From: VRUE01 sp036271315
GTDB taxonomy: Bacteria > Actinomycetota > Thermoleophilia > Solirubrobacterales > 70-9
Length of the DNA: 40,368 nucleotides
NCBI GenBank assembly: GCA_036271315.1
Contig: DATBAV010000025.1
Location: 1-40,368 of the forward strand
Direction of reading: 5' to 3'
Below, one piece after another: positions 1-7,906 of this stretch (positions within the stretch are counted from its first letter, which is position 1; the number at the start of each line of letters is the position of its first letter). The notes beneath the pieces were generated by a model. It was given only the letters and a program-made list of their open reading frames with translations, was not told the origin of the DNA and ran no database searches. The translations under genes and the position numbers were made by a program.

Positions 1-136
1 AGCCGTCGTCGGCGACGATTACCTCGAACTCAGCCGGGTCCTGGGTTTGGGCCGCCAGCGCGTCGAGGCAGCGGCCGAGCAGCTCGCGGCGGTTGTGGCT
101 GGCGATCAGGACGCTGAGGGCGGGGGAGGGGGTCAT
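1..136 (-). CDS. Glycosyltransferase family 2, N-terminal part (cut by window edge)
   Basis: Only the first 45 codons lie in the window. They begin with ATG at 136 and read MTPSPALSVLIASHNRRELL, followed further on by FEVIVADDG. This is the classic start of a GT-A fold family 2 glycosyltransferase: a beta strand, then the nucleotide-binding SHNR turn, then the V-DDG strand that holds the first aspartates for the sugar nucleotide. The start codon overlaps the stop of the kinase-like gene upstream by four bases (ATGA), so it is the eighth gene of the glycan operon. Donor and acceptor cannot be judged from this fragment. Confidence 0.85.
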   Translation of the reverse strand, partial: MTPSPALSVLIASHNRRELLGRCLDALAAQTQDPAEFEVIVADDG

Positions 137-1608
137 GAGGCCGCCTCGATTCGCTCCAGCTCGTCGGTGGCCAGATCGAGGAAGTAGTCGCCGCCGGCGA
201 TCAGCGCCTGCACGATCCAGCAGAGCAGCCGCAGCCGCCCGAGGTCCGCCTCGCCGACGCCCAGCCGCTCGCGGTACTCGACGAGGCAGCCGGCGGCGAT
301 CTTTCCCCGTGTGGTCTGGGGGTCGAGCAGGCGCCGGTAACCGGAGACGATGCGCTCGCTGTCACCGGTGTCGTCGAGCGCGCCTTCGATCAGGAGCGAG
401 TAGGTGGTGAGGAAGTAGACGAGGTCGAGCCCCGGCAGGCCGAGCGGCTCGGCGTCCTCCCAGTCGATCACGCCCGGCGAGCCGTCCGCGCCGAGCACGA
501 CGTTCCAGGGCCCGAGGTCGCGGTGCTCCCAGACCAGGGGGAGCTCATCCAACCCGGAGAGTGCCCGGCGGGCGCGCTCGCCCAATCCAGCCGGGAGCCG
601 ATCGCCCAGGTCGCGCTCGAGCCGGTCGAGCGGGTCGAAGAGGAGGCGTTGCGACCAGGCCGACGCGGGCTGCGCCTGCGGCTCGCCGGCGAGGGCGAGC
701 AGCCAGCCGGTCATCTTCGGCGCCACCTCGGAGAAGTCCGCCTCGCTCAGTCCGGCGCTCAGCAGTCTGCCGCCCATCGCTTTCTGGACGATCGCGCGCT
801 GGCCGGCGCGCTCGCCGCTCGCTCGCACCCAGGGCGCGCCGGAGAGCGAGGGTCGCTCGTCCCCGAGCCGGCGCAGGATCTCGGCTTCGCGATCGAGCGC
901 GGTCTCGGCTCTCTCCACCCGCCCGAACTTGGCCGCCAGCCCCGAGTCTCGGCCAGGGGGGAAGGGCAGGCCGACGACCTTGTTCTCGCTTTTTGAGCCA
1001 CCGGTGAGCAGCAGCCAGGGCTCGGGCGCCGGTAGGGCGCGGCCGACCCCGTCGCCTTCGCCCACCGGGTCGGCGGGCGGTCCCGGCAGGCGGGCGGTCG
1101 CGCAGAGCGGGGCGATTGCCCCGAAGCGAGCGGCCAGCCGCCAGGCGAGTCGCGATGCCGCCTGACGTCGGGAGTGCAGGGGCCGCTGCGAGAACGCCTG
1201 CTCGATCGCCGCGGGGGTCCCGAGCGGCAACCAGAACTCCGGCGAGGGGGAGTTCTCGGGACCAGGCCAGTAGAAGTGAACGTCCTCGAAGCCGGCCCGC
1301 GTGAGCCGCGCTTGCGCCCGTTGCATCCTCCGTGGGCGCCGGCCGTGCCAGAGGCAGACCAGCTCGCCGCCGTCGCGGAGACGAGCCCGAGCCGTCTTCA
1401 GCTCCTCCCGGCCGGGAAAGCCGAGCAGGACCAGGTCGACCTCGTCCTCGGAGCTCTGGGCGGGCTCGGCGACCAGTTCCAGCGCCTCGCTGAGGCTGCC
1501 GTCGCTGAGGTCGAGCACCCGCGGCGCCTCCCGCAGGCGCAGCAGGAAGCGCCAGTCGACTTCCCGCAGCAAACCGTTCAGCCGTTCCTCCTGTCTCGTC
1601 TCAGCCAA
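133..1608 (-). CDS. Two-domain protein: degenerate methyltransferase-like N-terminus plus APH-type small-molecule kinase
   Basis: The 491-residue protein has two parts. Residues about 1-145 resemble a class I methyltransferase fold (VLDLSDGS, then VDLVLLGFPG, then a GGELVCLW strand), but no clear SAM-binding glycine motif is visible, so this part may be inactive. Residues about 195-485 are an aminoglycoside-phosphotransferase/choline-kinase fold. The catalytic loop is HRDLGPWNVVL (H362, D364, N369) and the metal-binding aspartate is in VIDWEDAEP (D382). The start used is TTG at 1608, giving an 8-base overlap with the preceding glycosyltransferase; no ATG fits better. Within a glycan operon such a kinase could phosphorylate a sugar or a small hydroxylated intermediate; this is inference. 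Antibiotic resistance is unlikely from context. Confidence 0.75.
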   Translation of the reverse strand: MAETRQEERLNGLLREVDWRFLLRLREAPRVLDLSDGSLSEALELVAEPAQSSEDEVDLVLLGFPGREELKTARARLRDGGELVCLWHGRRPRRMQRAQARLTRAGFEDVHFYWPGPENSPSPEFWLPLGTPAAIEQAFSQRPLHSRRQAASRLAWRLAARFGAIAPLCATARLPGPPADPVGEGDGVGRALPAPEPWLLLTGGSKSENKVVGLPFPPGRDSGLAAKFGRVERAETALDREAEILRRLGDERPSLSGAPWVRASGERAGQRAIVQKAMGGRLLSAGLSEADFSEVAPKMTGWLLALAGEPQAQPASAWSQRLLFDPLDRLERDLGDRLPAGLGERARRALSGLDELPLVWEHRDLGPWNVVLGADGSPGVIDWEDAEPLGLPGLDLVYFLTTYSLLIEGALDDTGDSERIVSGYRRLLDPQTTRGKIAAGCLVEYRERLGVGEADLGRLRLLCWIVQALIAGGDYFLDLATDELERIEAAS

Positions 1609-2821
1609 GCTCGCGCGCTTCCTCGTAGACCGCCTCCAGCCGCTCGGCCCAGGCCGAGGGGCTGTAGTGGCGGCGGGCGAACTCGCTCGCGCGGGCGCCG
1701 AGCTCGCGGCGCCGCGCCGTGTCGGCGAGCAAGTCCGCCGTCGCCTCGGCGATCGCCCCGGGGTCGTCGGCGATGATCAGGGGCGGTTCCGGCCCGAACC
1801 CGGTGTAGCCCTCGGCCCCGCGGCTGGTCGTCACCACCGCCTTGCCCCGCGCCAGTGCCTCGAGCACCTTGATTCGCATGCCGCCGCCGGTGCGGACCGG
1901 CGCCATCACCACTGCGGCGGCCGCGATGTGCTGCTCGATGCTGGGCGCGTCGGCGATTACCTCGATTCCGTCGCCGGCCAGGGCGGCGACCTCGCGCGGC
2001 AGCGCGCTGCCGACGATCCGCAGCCGCGCCCCCGGCTGCCGTTGCCGCACCGCGGGCATGATCTCGCGCGCCAGCCAGAGCGCCGCGTCGCGGTTGGGGA
2101 GGTGGGTGAAGTTGCCGACGAAGAGGACCGTGTCCTGGCTTTCCCCGGCGGGGTCGACGGGATCGGGCAGGACGATTCCAAAGGGGTTGATGCGAACGCG
2201 CGAGGACAGCTCGGGGCGACGTGAGCGGATCGCCTCGGCATCGCTCGGGCAGAAGACCTGGGTTAGGTCGAAGCGCTGCCAGGCGGCGGCCTGGAACTCG
2301 CCCCAGCGCGCCCAGTCGATGCGGCGCAGCGCGGCGATCGGGCGCTCGGAGAGCCGCTCGGCACGCCAGTCCGAGGCGGCGGCGCGAAAGGCCTCGTGCT
2401 CGGTCAGCACCGTTGGCACGCCGGCCGGGAAGCGCAGCGCCGACATCGGGCTGTCCTCGATCGCGACCAGGTCGAACCGGCGCGAGGCCGCCACCCGGTC
2501 GAGCAGGGACTGGACGCCACCGGCGGAGGTGACCGCCCGCCAGGGTCGTCGGCTGGTCGCCCAGCTCGAGGCCAGCTCGAGCCGGACGCGCCAGCGCCGC
2601 GCCGCCGAGGGCGAGCGGCGGCGGTCGACGAAGTGGGCGTCGAGGCCGGAGGCGACCAGCGCCGCGGCCGCCTCGGCCTGGCCGGGGAGTTCGCCGAAGG
2701 TCCCGACCAGGGTCAGCTCGTGACGCTCGCGCAGTCCACTCAGCTCGGCATGCAGCAGCTTGGGAAAGCCGCCGATGCCGTCGGCCTGGGGCACCATAGG
2801 CAGGACGAGCAGGATCCTCAT
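1601..2821 (-). CDS. Glycosyltransferase family 4-like (GT-B fold)
   Basis: The 406-residue protein starts MRILLVLPMVPQADGIGGFP, the first strand and glycine loop of a GT-B enzyme. Its C-terminal half has the donor-site pattern of GT4 enzymes: VLFVGNFTHLPNRDA, then RLRIVGSALP, then VVMAPVRTGGGMRIKVLEALARGKAVVTT. That last stretch carries the glutamate and the small-residue turn that bind the nucleotide sugar. It should act in the cytoplasm on a lipid-linked or nascent glycan. It follows the previous GT4 gene after 27 bases and overlaps the next gene by 8 bases, so it is co-translated within the operon. Donor and acceptor are not readable from sequence. Confidence 0.88.
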   Translation of the reverse strand: MRILLVLPMVPQADGIGGFPKLLHAELSGLRERHELTLVGTFGELPGQAEAAAALVASGLDAHFVDRRRSPSAARRWRVRLELASSWATSRRPWRAVTSAGGVQSLLDRVAASRRFDLVAIEDSPMSALRFPAGVPTVLTEHEAFRAAASDWRAERLSERPIAALRRIDWARWGEFQAAAWQRFDLTQVFCPSDAEAIRSRRPELSSRVRINPFGIVLPDPVDPAGESQDTVLFVGNFTHLPNRDAALWLAREIMPAVRQRQPGARLRIVGSALPREVAALAGDGIEVIADAPSIEQHIAAAAVVMAPVRTGGGMRIKVLEALARGKAVVTTSRGAEGYTGFGPEPPLIIADDPGAIAEATADLLADTARRRELGARASEFARRHYSPSAWAERLEAVYEEARELG

Positions 2822-2848
2822 GGTGGCGCGGAGTCGATGCGGCGGCCG

Positions 2849-4120
2849 TCAGCCTCTCGGCTTGCCGGCCCCCTTCGCGAGGACGTCTTCGTAGGCCTGC
2901 TCGAAGCGCGGCAGCACCGCTGGCGCGGCGAAGCCTCGGGCCCGCTCGGCGGCGGCCTTGCCCATCGAGTCGCGCAGCGCCGGGTCGTCGATCAGGCGTT
3001 TCATCGCTGCGCTGAGCGCCTCGACGTCGCCCTGCGGCACCAGGACCCCGGTCTCCGCGGTCAGCATGTCGGTGTGCCCGCCGGGCTTGGTGCCGATCAC
3101 CGGCCTGCCGCGGCTCATCCCCTCGGCCACCGTCGCGCCCAGCGGCTCCGGCCAGAGCGAGGGCATGACCCCGAACATCGCCCGGTCCCAGGCCGCCATC
3201 ACGACCTGGTGAGGGACGTCGGTGAGGACGATCGCGTCCTTCGGGAAGTCGGGCGGAGAGTCGCGCTCGAAGGTGCCCATCAGGACCAGCGGCGGCGGCG
3301 AGTCGAGCCGGTTGTAGGCGGCGAAGAGCGTCTCCAGGCCCTTGACCTTGCGGAAGGCGCCGACGTAGAGGATGAAGGGGTCCGCCGGCAGTTTGGCGAG
3401 CCAGGCGTCGACGTCGGGCGCGGCGGCTCCGAGCATCGGCGGCGGCTCGGCCTGGAAGCTGGGGATCGTCACCTTGAAGAGACCGTCGCCGCTGTTTTTG
3501 CCCGCTTTGGGCAGGTAGCGGACGGTGACCTCTTCGACGTAGGAGCTGACGCTGTGCAGGCCGGTCATCTTGCGCTCCAGCAGCGGTTTCGACATCGCCA
3601 CACCGGCCGCGGCGACCCAGCCCTTGGGCCGGCCGTAGTACTCGCCGGCGCAGGAGACGCACTTGAGCGGGCCGGGGCCGTCGCAGGGAGTTCCCTTGCG
3701 CAGGAGGGTGCGGGTGGCGCAGAAGTAGCCGTAGTCGCGGGCGGAGACCAGCATCGGGATCCTTCGCCGTCCCAGCGCCGCCGCCACCGAGAAGGCGAGC
3801 CAGCCGTAGGCGTGGATCAGGTCCGGCTCGAACTCGGCGAGCAGCCGACGCAGGGCGAGCACCGAGACCGGGTCGGGGAAGGGCGGCTGGTGGCGTTGGA
3901 CGCGGTCGCGGACGAAGAGCGGCAGCAGGGTGCGCAGCTGGCGCACCCGGTGCACGGTGTAGCCCTCCTGCTCTTCGACCCGGGGCAGGCCGCCGTGCCA
4001 GGGCGTCGCCACCGCGACCTCGTGGCCGCTCTCGCCCATCGACCGCGCCAGCAGCTGCGCCTGGCGGTGGGCGCCGCCGATGAAGGGCGGGAAATGGTCG
4101 GTTGCGAGCAGGATTCTCAT
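2849..4120 (-). CDS. Glycosyltransferase family 4 with cysteine cluster
   Basis: The 423-residue protein is a GT-B enzyme of family 4. MRILLATDHFPPFIGGAHRQ is the N-terminal strand and loop, and PSLWPEPLGATVAEGMSRGR is the EX7E donor-binding motif. An insertion in the N-terminal domain carries four cysteines (CATRTLLRKGTPC, then KCVSC). This pattern occurs in a subset of GT4 polysaccharide enzymes and may bind a metal or stabilise the acceptor site. The ATG at 4120 overlaps the stop of the GT2 gene before it (ATGA). Two different GT4 enzymes in a row suggest successive sugar additions to one repeat unit. The exact linkage cannot be predicted. Confidence 0.88.
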   Translation of the reverse strand: MRILLATDHFPPFIGGAHRQAQLLARSMGESGHEVAVATPWHGGLPRVEEQEGYTVHRVRQLRTLLPLFVRDRVQRHQPPFPDPVSVLALRRLLAEFEPDLIHAYGWLAFSVAAALGRRRIPMLVSARDYGYFCATRTLLRKGTPCDGPGPLKCVSCAGEYYGRPKGWVAAAGVAMSKPLLERKMTGLHSVSSYVEEVTVRYLPKAGKNSGDGLFKVTIPSFQAEPPPMLGAAAPDVDAWLAKLPADPFILYVGAFRKVKGLETLFAAYNRLDSPPPLVLMGTFERDSPPDFPKDAIVLTDVPHQVVMAAWDRAMFGVMPSLWPEPLGATVAEGMSRGRPVIGTKPGGHTDMLTAETGVLVPQGDVEALSAAMKRLIDDPALRDSMGKAAAERARGFAAPAVLPRFEQAYEDVLAKGAGKPRG

Positions 4121-5226
4121 CGTCGGGCCAAGCCTGCCAGATCATCCCCGCTTTGCCGGCGTTGCAGGCGGCCGAGCAGGCGGTTGAAAGGCTCCGGTCG
4201 CTCGGCGTAGAGGAAGAGCGCCGCGAGTTGGGGGACGGCACGCCGCGGCGCCGCCGCCGTCAGCGCGAACCAGGCGACGAAAGCGAGCTTCTTGGCCGCG
4301 GCTACGTCGAAGCGGCGGCGCGCCGCGGTGGCCGCCAGGCGGACGATTCCGAGGCGGCTGTCGCCGGCCACCGGGTGGCGGCCGGGATCGAGCCTGAGCG
4401 AGATCAGGCGGTGGGCCAGGGCCCAGAGCGAGAGCACCGGGCGCGGGCGCGCCAGGCCCTCCTCGTCGGCCAGGCGCTCCAGTTCGCCGACGGTCGTCTC
4501 GGTCAGGCCGATCGTCTGGCGCACGTGGTCGAGGTCGAGCCGAGGTGCCTGCTGTTCGTAGTTGTTGTCTCCGTGCACGCGGTAGGAGGCCCCCACCTGC
4601 TCCAGCGAGGCGACCGGGCCGAGCAGGGCGGTGAGGTGGACCAGGTACCAGTCGGCGCAGATCCGGTAGCCCTGCTCGGGGATCGGCAGGATCCGCCGCA
4701 ACGGCTCGGCGCGGAAGGCGTTGGCGCTCATCGCCAGCCAGGTCAGGTCGAAGGGGAAGGCCAGCTCAGCCCGCCGCATGTCGCCGTTCGGCAGTGGCAG
4801 GTGCGCGGGCGGCTTGATCGCGCCGGTGCTGCGCCCGGCGGCGTCGATCGTGTCCATCCGACATTGCAGCTTGACCAGGGCCGGGTCGGCGGCGAAGGCG
4901 GCGGCTGCCCGTGCGACCGCCTCGGGGTGGAGCAGGTCGTCGGCATCGAGGAAGACGACGAGGTCGCCCCGGCTGCGCTCCATGCCGGCATTGAAGGCCG
5001 AGGCTTGGCCACCGTTCTCCTTCAACACCACCTCGACCCTGTCCTCGTAGCTGGCGAGGAGCTCGCGCGAGCCGTCGCTCGAGCCGTCGTCGACGACGAT
5101 CACCCGGACCAGCTCGTGGGTCTGGGCGAGGGCGCTCTCGATCGCAACGCCGAGGAAGGCGGCGTAGTTGTAGTTGTCGATGACGACGTCGACCGTGAGT
5201 CCCGCCGCCGAGCGCGGCTCGCTCAC
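4117..5226 (-). CDS. Glycosyltransferase family 2
   Basis: The 369-residue protein has a full GT-A domain in its first 230 residues. VDVVIDNYNYAAFLGVAIES and RVIVVDDGSSDGSRELL bind the nucleotide, VVFLDADDLLHP contains the DXD metal site, and CADWYLVHLTALLG gives the acceptor-side ED-type motif. The C-terminal 120 residues are arginine- and alanine-rich and could lie along the membrane. Start and stop overlap the neighbours by four bases on both sides, so it is firmly inside the operon. It should transfer a sugar from a nucleotide donor in the cytoplasm. Specificity is unknown. Confidence 0.88.
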   Translation of the reverse strand: MSEPRSAAGLTVDVVIDNYNYAAFLGVAIESALAQTHELVRVIVVDDGSSDGSRELLASYEDRVEVVLKENGGQASAFNAGMERSRGDLVVFLDADDLLHPEAVARAAAAFAADPALVKLQCRMDTIDAAGRSTGAIKPPAHLPLPNGDMRRAELAFPFDLTWLAMSANAFRAEPLRRILPIPEQGYRICADWYLVHLTALLGPVASLEQVGASYRVHGDNNYEQQAPRLDLDHVRQTIGLTETTVGELERLADEEGLARPRPVLSLWALAHRLISLRLDPGRHPVAGDSRLGIVRLAATAARRRFDVAAAKKLAFVAWFALTAAAPRRAVPQLAALFLYAERPEPFNRLLGRLQRRQSGDDLAGLARR

Positions 5227-5990
5227 TGCGGGGTTCCGGGGATCGAGGCGGAGACCTGACGGTAGACCTGACCCGGACGGGCTGCCAAGGCAAGCTGCGC
5301 TTTCACTGGTACCGGCGCTCCGTCGCCGGAAGGCGTGGTGTAGAGCCGGATCGTGCGTTCTTCCCCCGGCCGCAGGGTGAAGCGGCGCACGGCCGGCGTG
5401 CCGTTCCCGACGCGCGTACGCAGGACATAGGAGGTCTCGTGCTGCTCCTCGCTGCCGACGCCGATCTTGGCGCTCCCCCCGGCCCTGTGTACCTGCGGCG
5501 TCACCCAGAGCTCGGTGAAACCGCGGGCGTTCTTGGCCGGCAGCGTTGTCATCGCCAGCACCACTGCCGCCACCGCGAGAGCCAGCCCGCCGAGCACGAA
5601 AACGGCATCGGACCGGCCGATCTTCGGCCTTGGCAGGGCGCGGCCGCCGGACTTCGGTCGCCGCAGCGCTGCCGCCCGGCAGCAGGCGATCGTCACCAGC
5701 GGCAGCAGGATCGCCCAGGAGATGGCGCGGATGCCGCCGGGGGCGTAGTTGAGCAGGAAGGAGCCGATTACCAGGGTCGCGAGGCTGAGGGCGAGGCTGA
5801 GCAGGGCGGTACGCGGCCAGCCGAGGTCGCGGCGAGCGAAGGTCGCGGCGACGATCGCGTAGCCGGGCGCGAGCAGGGCAAGCGGGGCGGCGAAGACGAG
5901 GCTCAGTGCCGGCCAGGGGGCGACTAGCGCCAAGAGCGCGCAGAGCACGGAGCCCCAGGCGGCGATCGCGAGATCGCGCTGCCCCCTCAT
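5223..5990 (-). CDS. DUF1616-like membrane protein
   Basis: The 255-residue protein has about five hydrophobic segments in its first 155 residues. They include a loop reading LLAPGYAIVAATFARRDLGW and then SLALSLATLVIG, which matches the N-terminal hallmark of DUF1616 proteins as I remember it. The C-terminal 100 residues (GFTELWVTPQVHRAGGSAKI, then VRRFTLRPGEERTIRL) look like an exported beta-sandwich with a TELWV motif, also typical of that family. DUF1616 proteins are described mainly near archaeal and actinobacterial glycosylation genes; their role is unknown. Here it is coupled by ATGA overlaps to a GT-C-like protein upstream and a GT2 downstream, which suggests a partner role in glycan assembly at the membrane. 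Confidence 0.75.
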   Translation of the reverse strand: MRGQRDLAIAAWGSVLCALLALVAPWPALSLVFAAPLALLAPGYAIVAATFARRDLGWPRTALLSLALSLATLVIGSFLLNYAPGGIRAISWAILLPLVTIACCRAAALRRPKSGGRALPRPKIGRSDAVFVLGGLALAVAAVVLAMTTLPAKNARGFTELWVTPQVHRAGGSAKIGVGSEEQHETSYVLRTRVGNGTPAVRRFTLRPGEERTIRLYTTPSGDGAPVPVKAQLALAARPGQVYRQVSASIPGTPQ

Positions 5991-7867
5991 CGTTTGCCTT
6001 CCAGGTCGTAGACCGTGATCGGTCCGTTGTCGTAAATCCGCTCCGCGCCGGGAACGGCGTCGAACTTGGTCGCTGCCGATTTGGGCAGCAGCGTTTCGTC
6101 GAAGCCGGCGCCTTCGGTGGTGAAGAAGTAGCCGCGAATGCCGTCCGAGGCGAGTTCGCGCCGGTCGATCACCACGTAGCGCAGGTTGTTTTCGCGCAGC
6201 AGCGGCACCTCCCAGCCTTCCAGCGAGGTGTTTTCGACCACGTCGACGATGTCGGGCGACTCACCGGCCAAGGAGAGGTGATTGCCGGGATCGAGCAGCA
6301 TGCGGGCGTCGGCGACCGGGGCGGCGAAGCGGCCGCTCTTGACCTGATCCCTGGCCCATTCGGCCATCGCCAGGGGCGGCGAGACGATCGTCCGCCCTTC
6401 CGCGCTCGCCCGCACCGGCCGCGCCAGCTGGGTGTCCCAGGGCCAGCCCGAGATCGCGCCGCCGACCAGGATCACGCCGAGGCAGCCGGCAAGCAGGGCG
6501 CGGCCGACCCAGGGCCGACCTTTCGGCCGCCACTTCTCCAACCCCACCCCCGCCAGCACGAAGGCGAGGCCGATGAAGAGGAACTCGCTGAGACGGTTGC
6601 CGGTCTCCCAGGCCTGTGGCGCCAGGCGCAGCGCCAGCGTGCCGAAGAAGCCGATGCCCGCCAGGGTTAGCAGTAGGGCGAAGGGCTGGGAGCGGTAGCG
6701 GGGCCAGATCTTGCGCAGGCCGAAGGGCAGCCCCACCGTGAGGATGAGGACGGCGAGCAGCGCCACTCCCCGCGCCAGGAGGGGGGTCGGCGGAATGGCA
6801 CTGCCGTGGCTCTGGAAGAGACCGCGCGGTGGCGCCTCGCCGGAGGCGGTGTTGAAGACCGCCTTGAAGGCTTCGCTCAGCGGCGATGAGAGGTAGCCGA
6901 AGGTGGAATCGGCGGCAAGCAGCAGCCAGGCGAGCGCTAGCGCCGCGGCCAGCACGGCGAACTTCCAGGGGTTGGGCCAGCTCCAGGTTTTGCGCAGCAG
7001 CCAGTGGCCGAGCGCCAGCACCGCGATGAAGACGACCAGCGCGTAGGAGGTGAGGTGGTGGGTGATGACGATCGCCACCGTGGCCAGGACGATCGGCAAC
7101 CCCCACTCGCGCGCCCAGGTTCGCGGCGAGGATTCGCGCTCGGCGAGCGCCATCATGATCACGACCAGCAGCGGCAGCGCGAGCGACTCGTAGGAGTACT
7201 GGGCTCCCCAGAAGAGGAAGTTGAAGTTGCCGGTGTAGATCGCGACGCCAAGCCCGGCCACGCGTGCCGAGCCACTGAGGCGCTGGAAGAGGAAGAACAT
7301 CGCGACGACGAGCGAGAGCCGGGCAGCGCCGACGACGATCGTCCCGGCCCAGAAGCTGGAGAGCCCGGTCAGGCTCATCAACGCCGAGGTCGCCCCCTCC
7401 AGGCCCGGGTAGTGGGGGGTGATCGAGATGATCGAGTTGTGGTGGAAGAGGTGGTGGTGATCGGCGATCTGATTCGCGTTGAACGAGTGGACCAGCTCGT
7501 CCGAGAAGTTGAAGATCGGCGCGTCGCGCACCACCTTGACCATGTAAAGGGAGAGGCCGAGCAGGCAGACGAGGCCGAGGCGCTCCCCAAAGGAGGCCTC
7601 GCGCGAGGTCAGCCGGTAGAAGATCGGCAGGGCGATGACGAGGACGCCGGCCCAGTAGAGCAGCGGCGAGGGGGCCAGGGTCTCCCGCGCCAGCGCGTTG
7701 GCGAACGAGCAGAGCAGCAGGCCGGCGCCCGCGGCGAGGACGATCGGGCCCAGGTGGCTGCGATCCCCCCGCCGCTTTTTCGGCGCCGGGGAGGTTGAGG
7801 CAGTGGTTTTCGGACGGGGCAGCCGCGCCGAGTCGACCCGCATGGCGTTCACGCTACCGGTGTCCAT
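5987..7867 (-). CDS. Polytopic GT-C-like membrane glycosyltransferase or polymerase
   Basis: The 626-residue protein has a basic cytoplasmic N-terminus, about eleven hydrophobic segments between residues 40 and 480, and a soluble C-terminal domain of about 140 residues. The first outside loop contains NFSDELVHSFNANQIADHHH, an acidic pair at the position of the catalytic aspartate/glutamate of GT-C enzymes, followed by HYPGLEGATSALM. Such proteins use polyprenyl-phosphate sugars on the outer face of the membrane, or polymerise repeat units. The fused GT2 upstream could supply the lipid-linked sugar. ATG at 7867 was chosen; another ATG lies seven codons later. It overlaps the DUF1616 gene by four bases. 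Function as GT-C is inferred from topology and loop residues. Confidence 0.75.
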   Translation of the reverse strand: MDTGSVNAMRVDSARLPRPKTTASTSPAPKKRRGDRSHLGPIVLAAGAGLLLCSFANALARETLAPSPLLYWAGVLVIALPIFYRLTSREASFGERLGLVCLLGLSLYMVKVVRDAPIFNFSDELVHSFNANQIADHHHLFHHNSIISITPHYPGLEGATSALMSLTGLSSFWAGTIVVGAARLSLVVAMFFLFQRLSGSARVAGLGVAIYTGNFNFLFWGAQYSYESLALPLLVVIMMALAERESSPRTWAREWGLPIVLATVAIVITHHLTSYALVVFIAVLALGHWLLRKTWSWPNPWKFAVLAAALALAWLLLAADSTFGYLSSPLSEAFKAVFNTASGEAPPRGLFQSHGSAIPPTPLLARGVALLAVLILTVGLPFGLRKIWPRYRSQPFALLLTLAGIGFFGTLALRLAPQAWETGNRLSEFLFIGLAFVLAGVGLEKWRPKGRPWVGRALLAGCLGVILVGGAISGWPWDTQLARPVRASAEGRTIVSPPLAMAEWARDQVKSGRFAAPVADARMLLDPGNHLSLAGESPDIVDVVENTSLEGWEVPLLRENNLRYVVIDRRELASDGIRGYFFTTEGAGFDETLLPKSAATKFDAVPGAERIYDNGPITVYDLEGKR

Positions 7868-7906
7868 GGCGGAGTTTGGCGGCAGCGCGACGCCGCCAGG
7901 CGCATG

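Noticed and set aside
133..1608. Aminoglycoside resistance gene
   Set aside because: The kinase fold is shared, but the fusion partner and the strict coupling to glycosyltransferases point to a glycan role.
2396..4210. 604-residue plus-strand open frame opposite the GT4 genes
   Set aside because: Antisense shadow of real genes; sequence has no domain pattern and is rich in Gly, Arg, His and Val as expected for an antisense frame.
1578..4241. 887-residue minus-strand open frame
   Set aside because: It overlaps three well-supported glycosyltransferase genes in another frame and is composed of Arg/Pro/Ala-rich low-complexity sequence.
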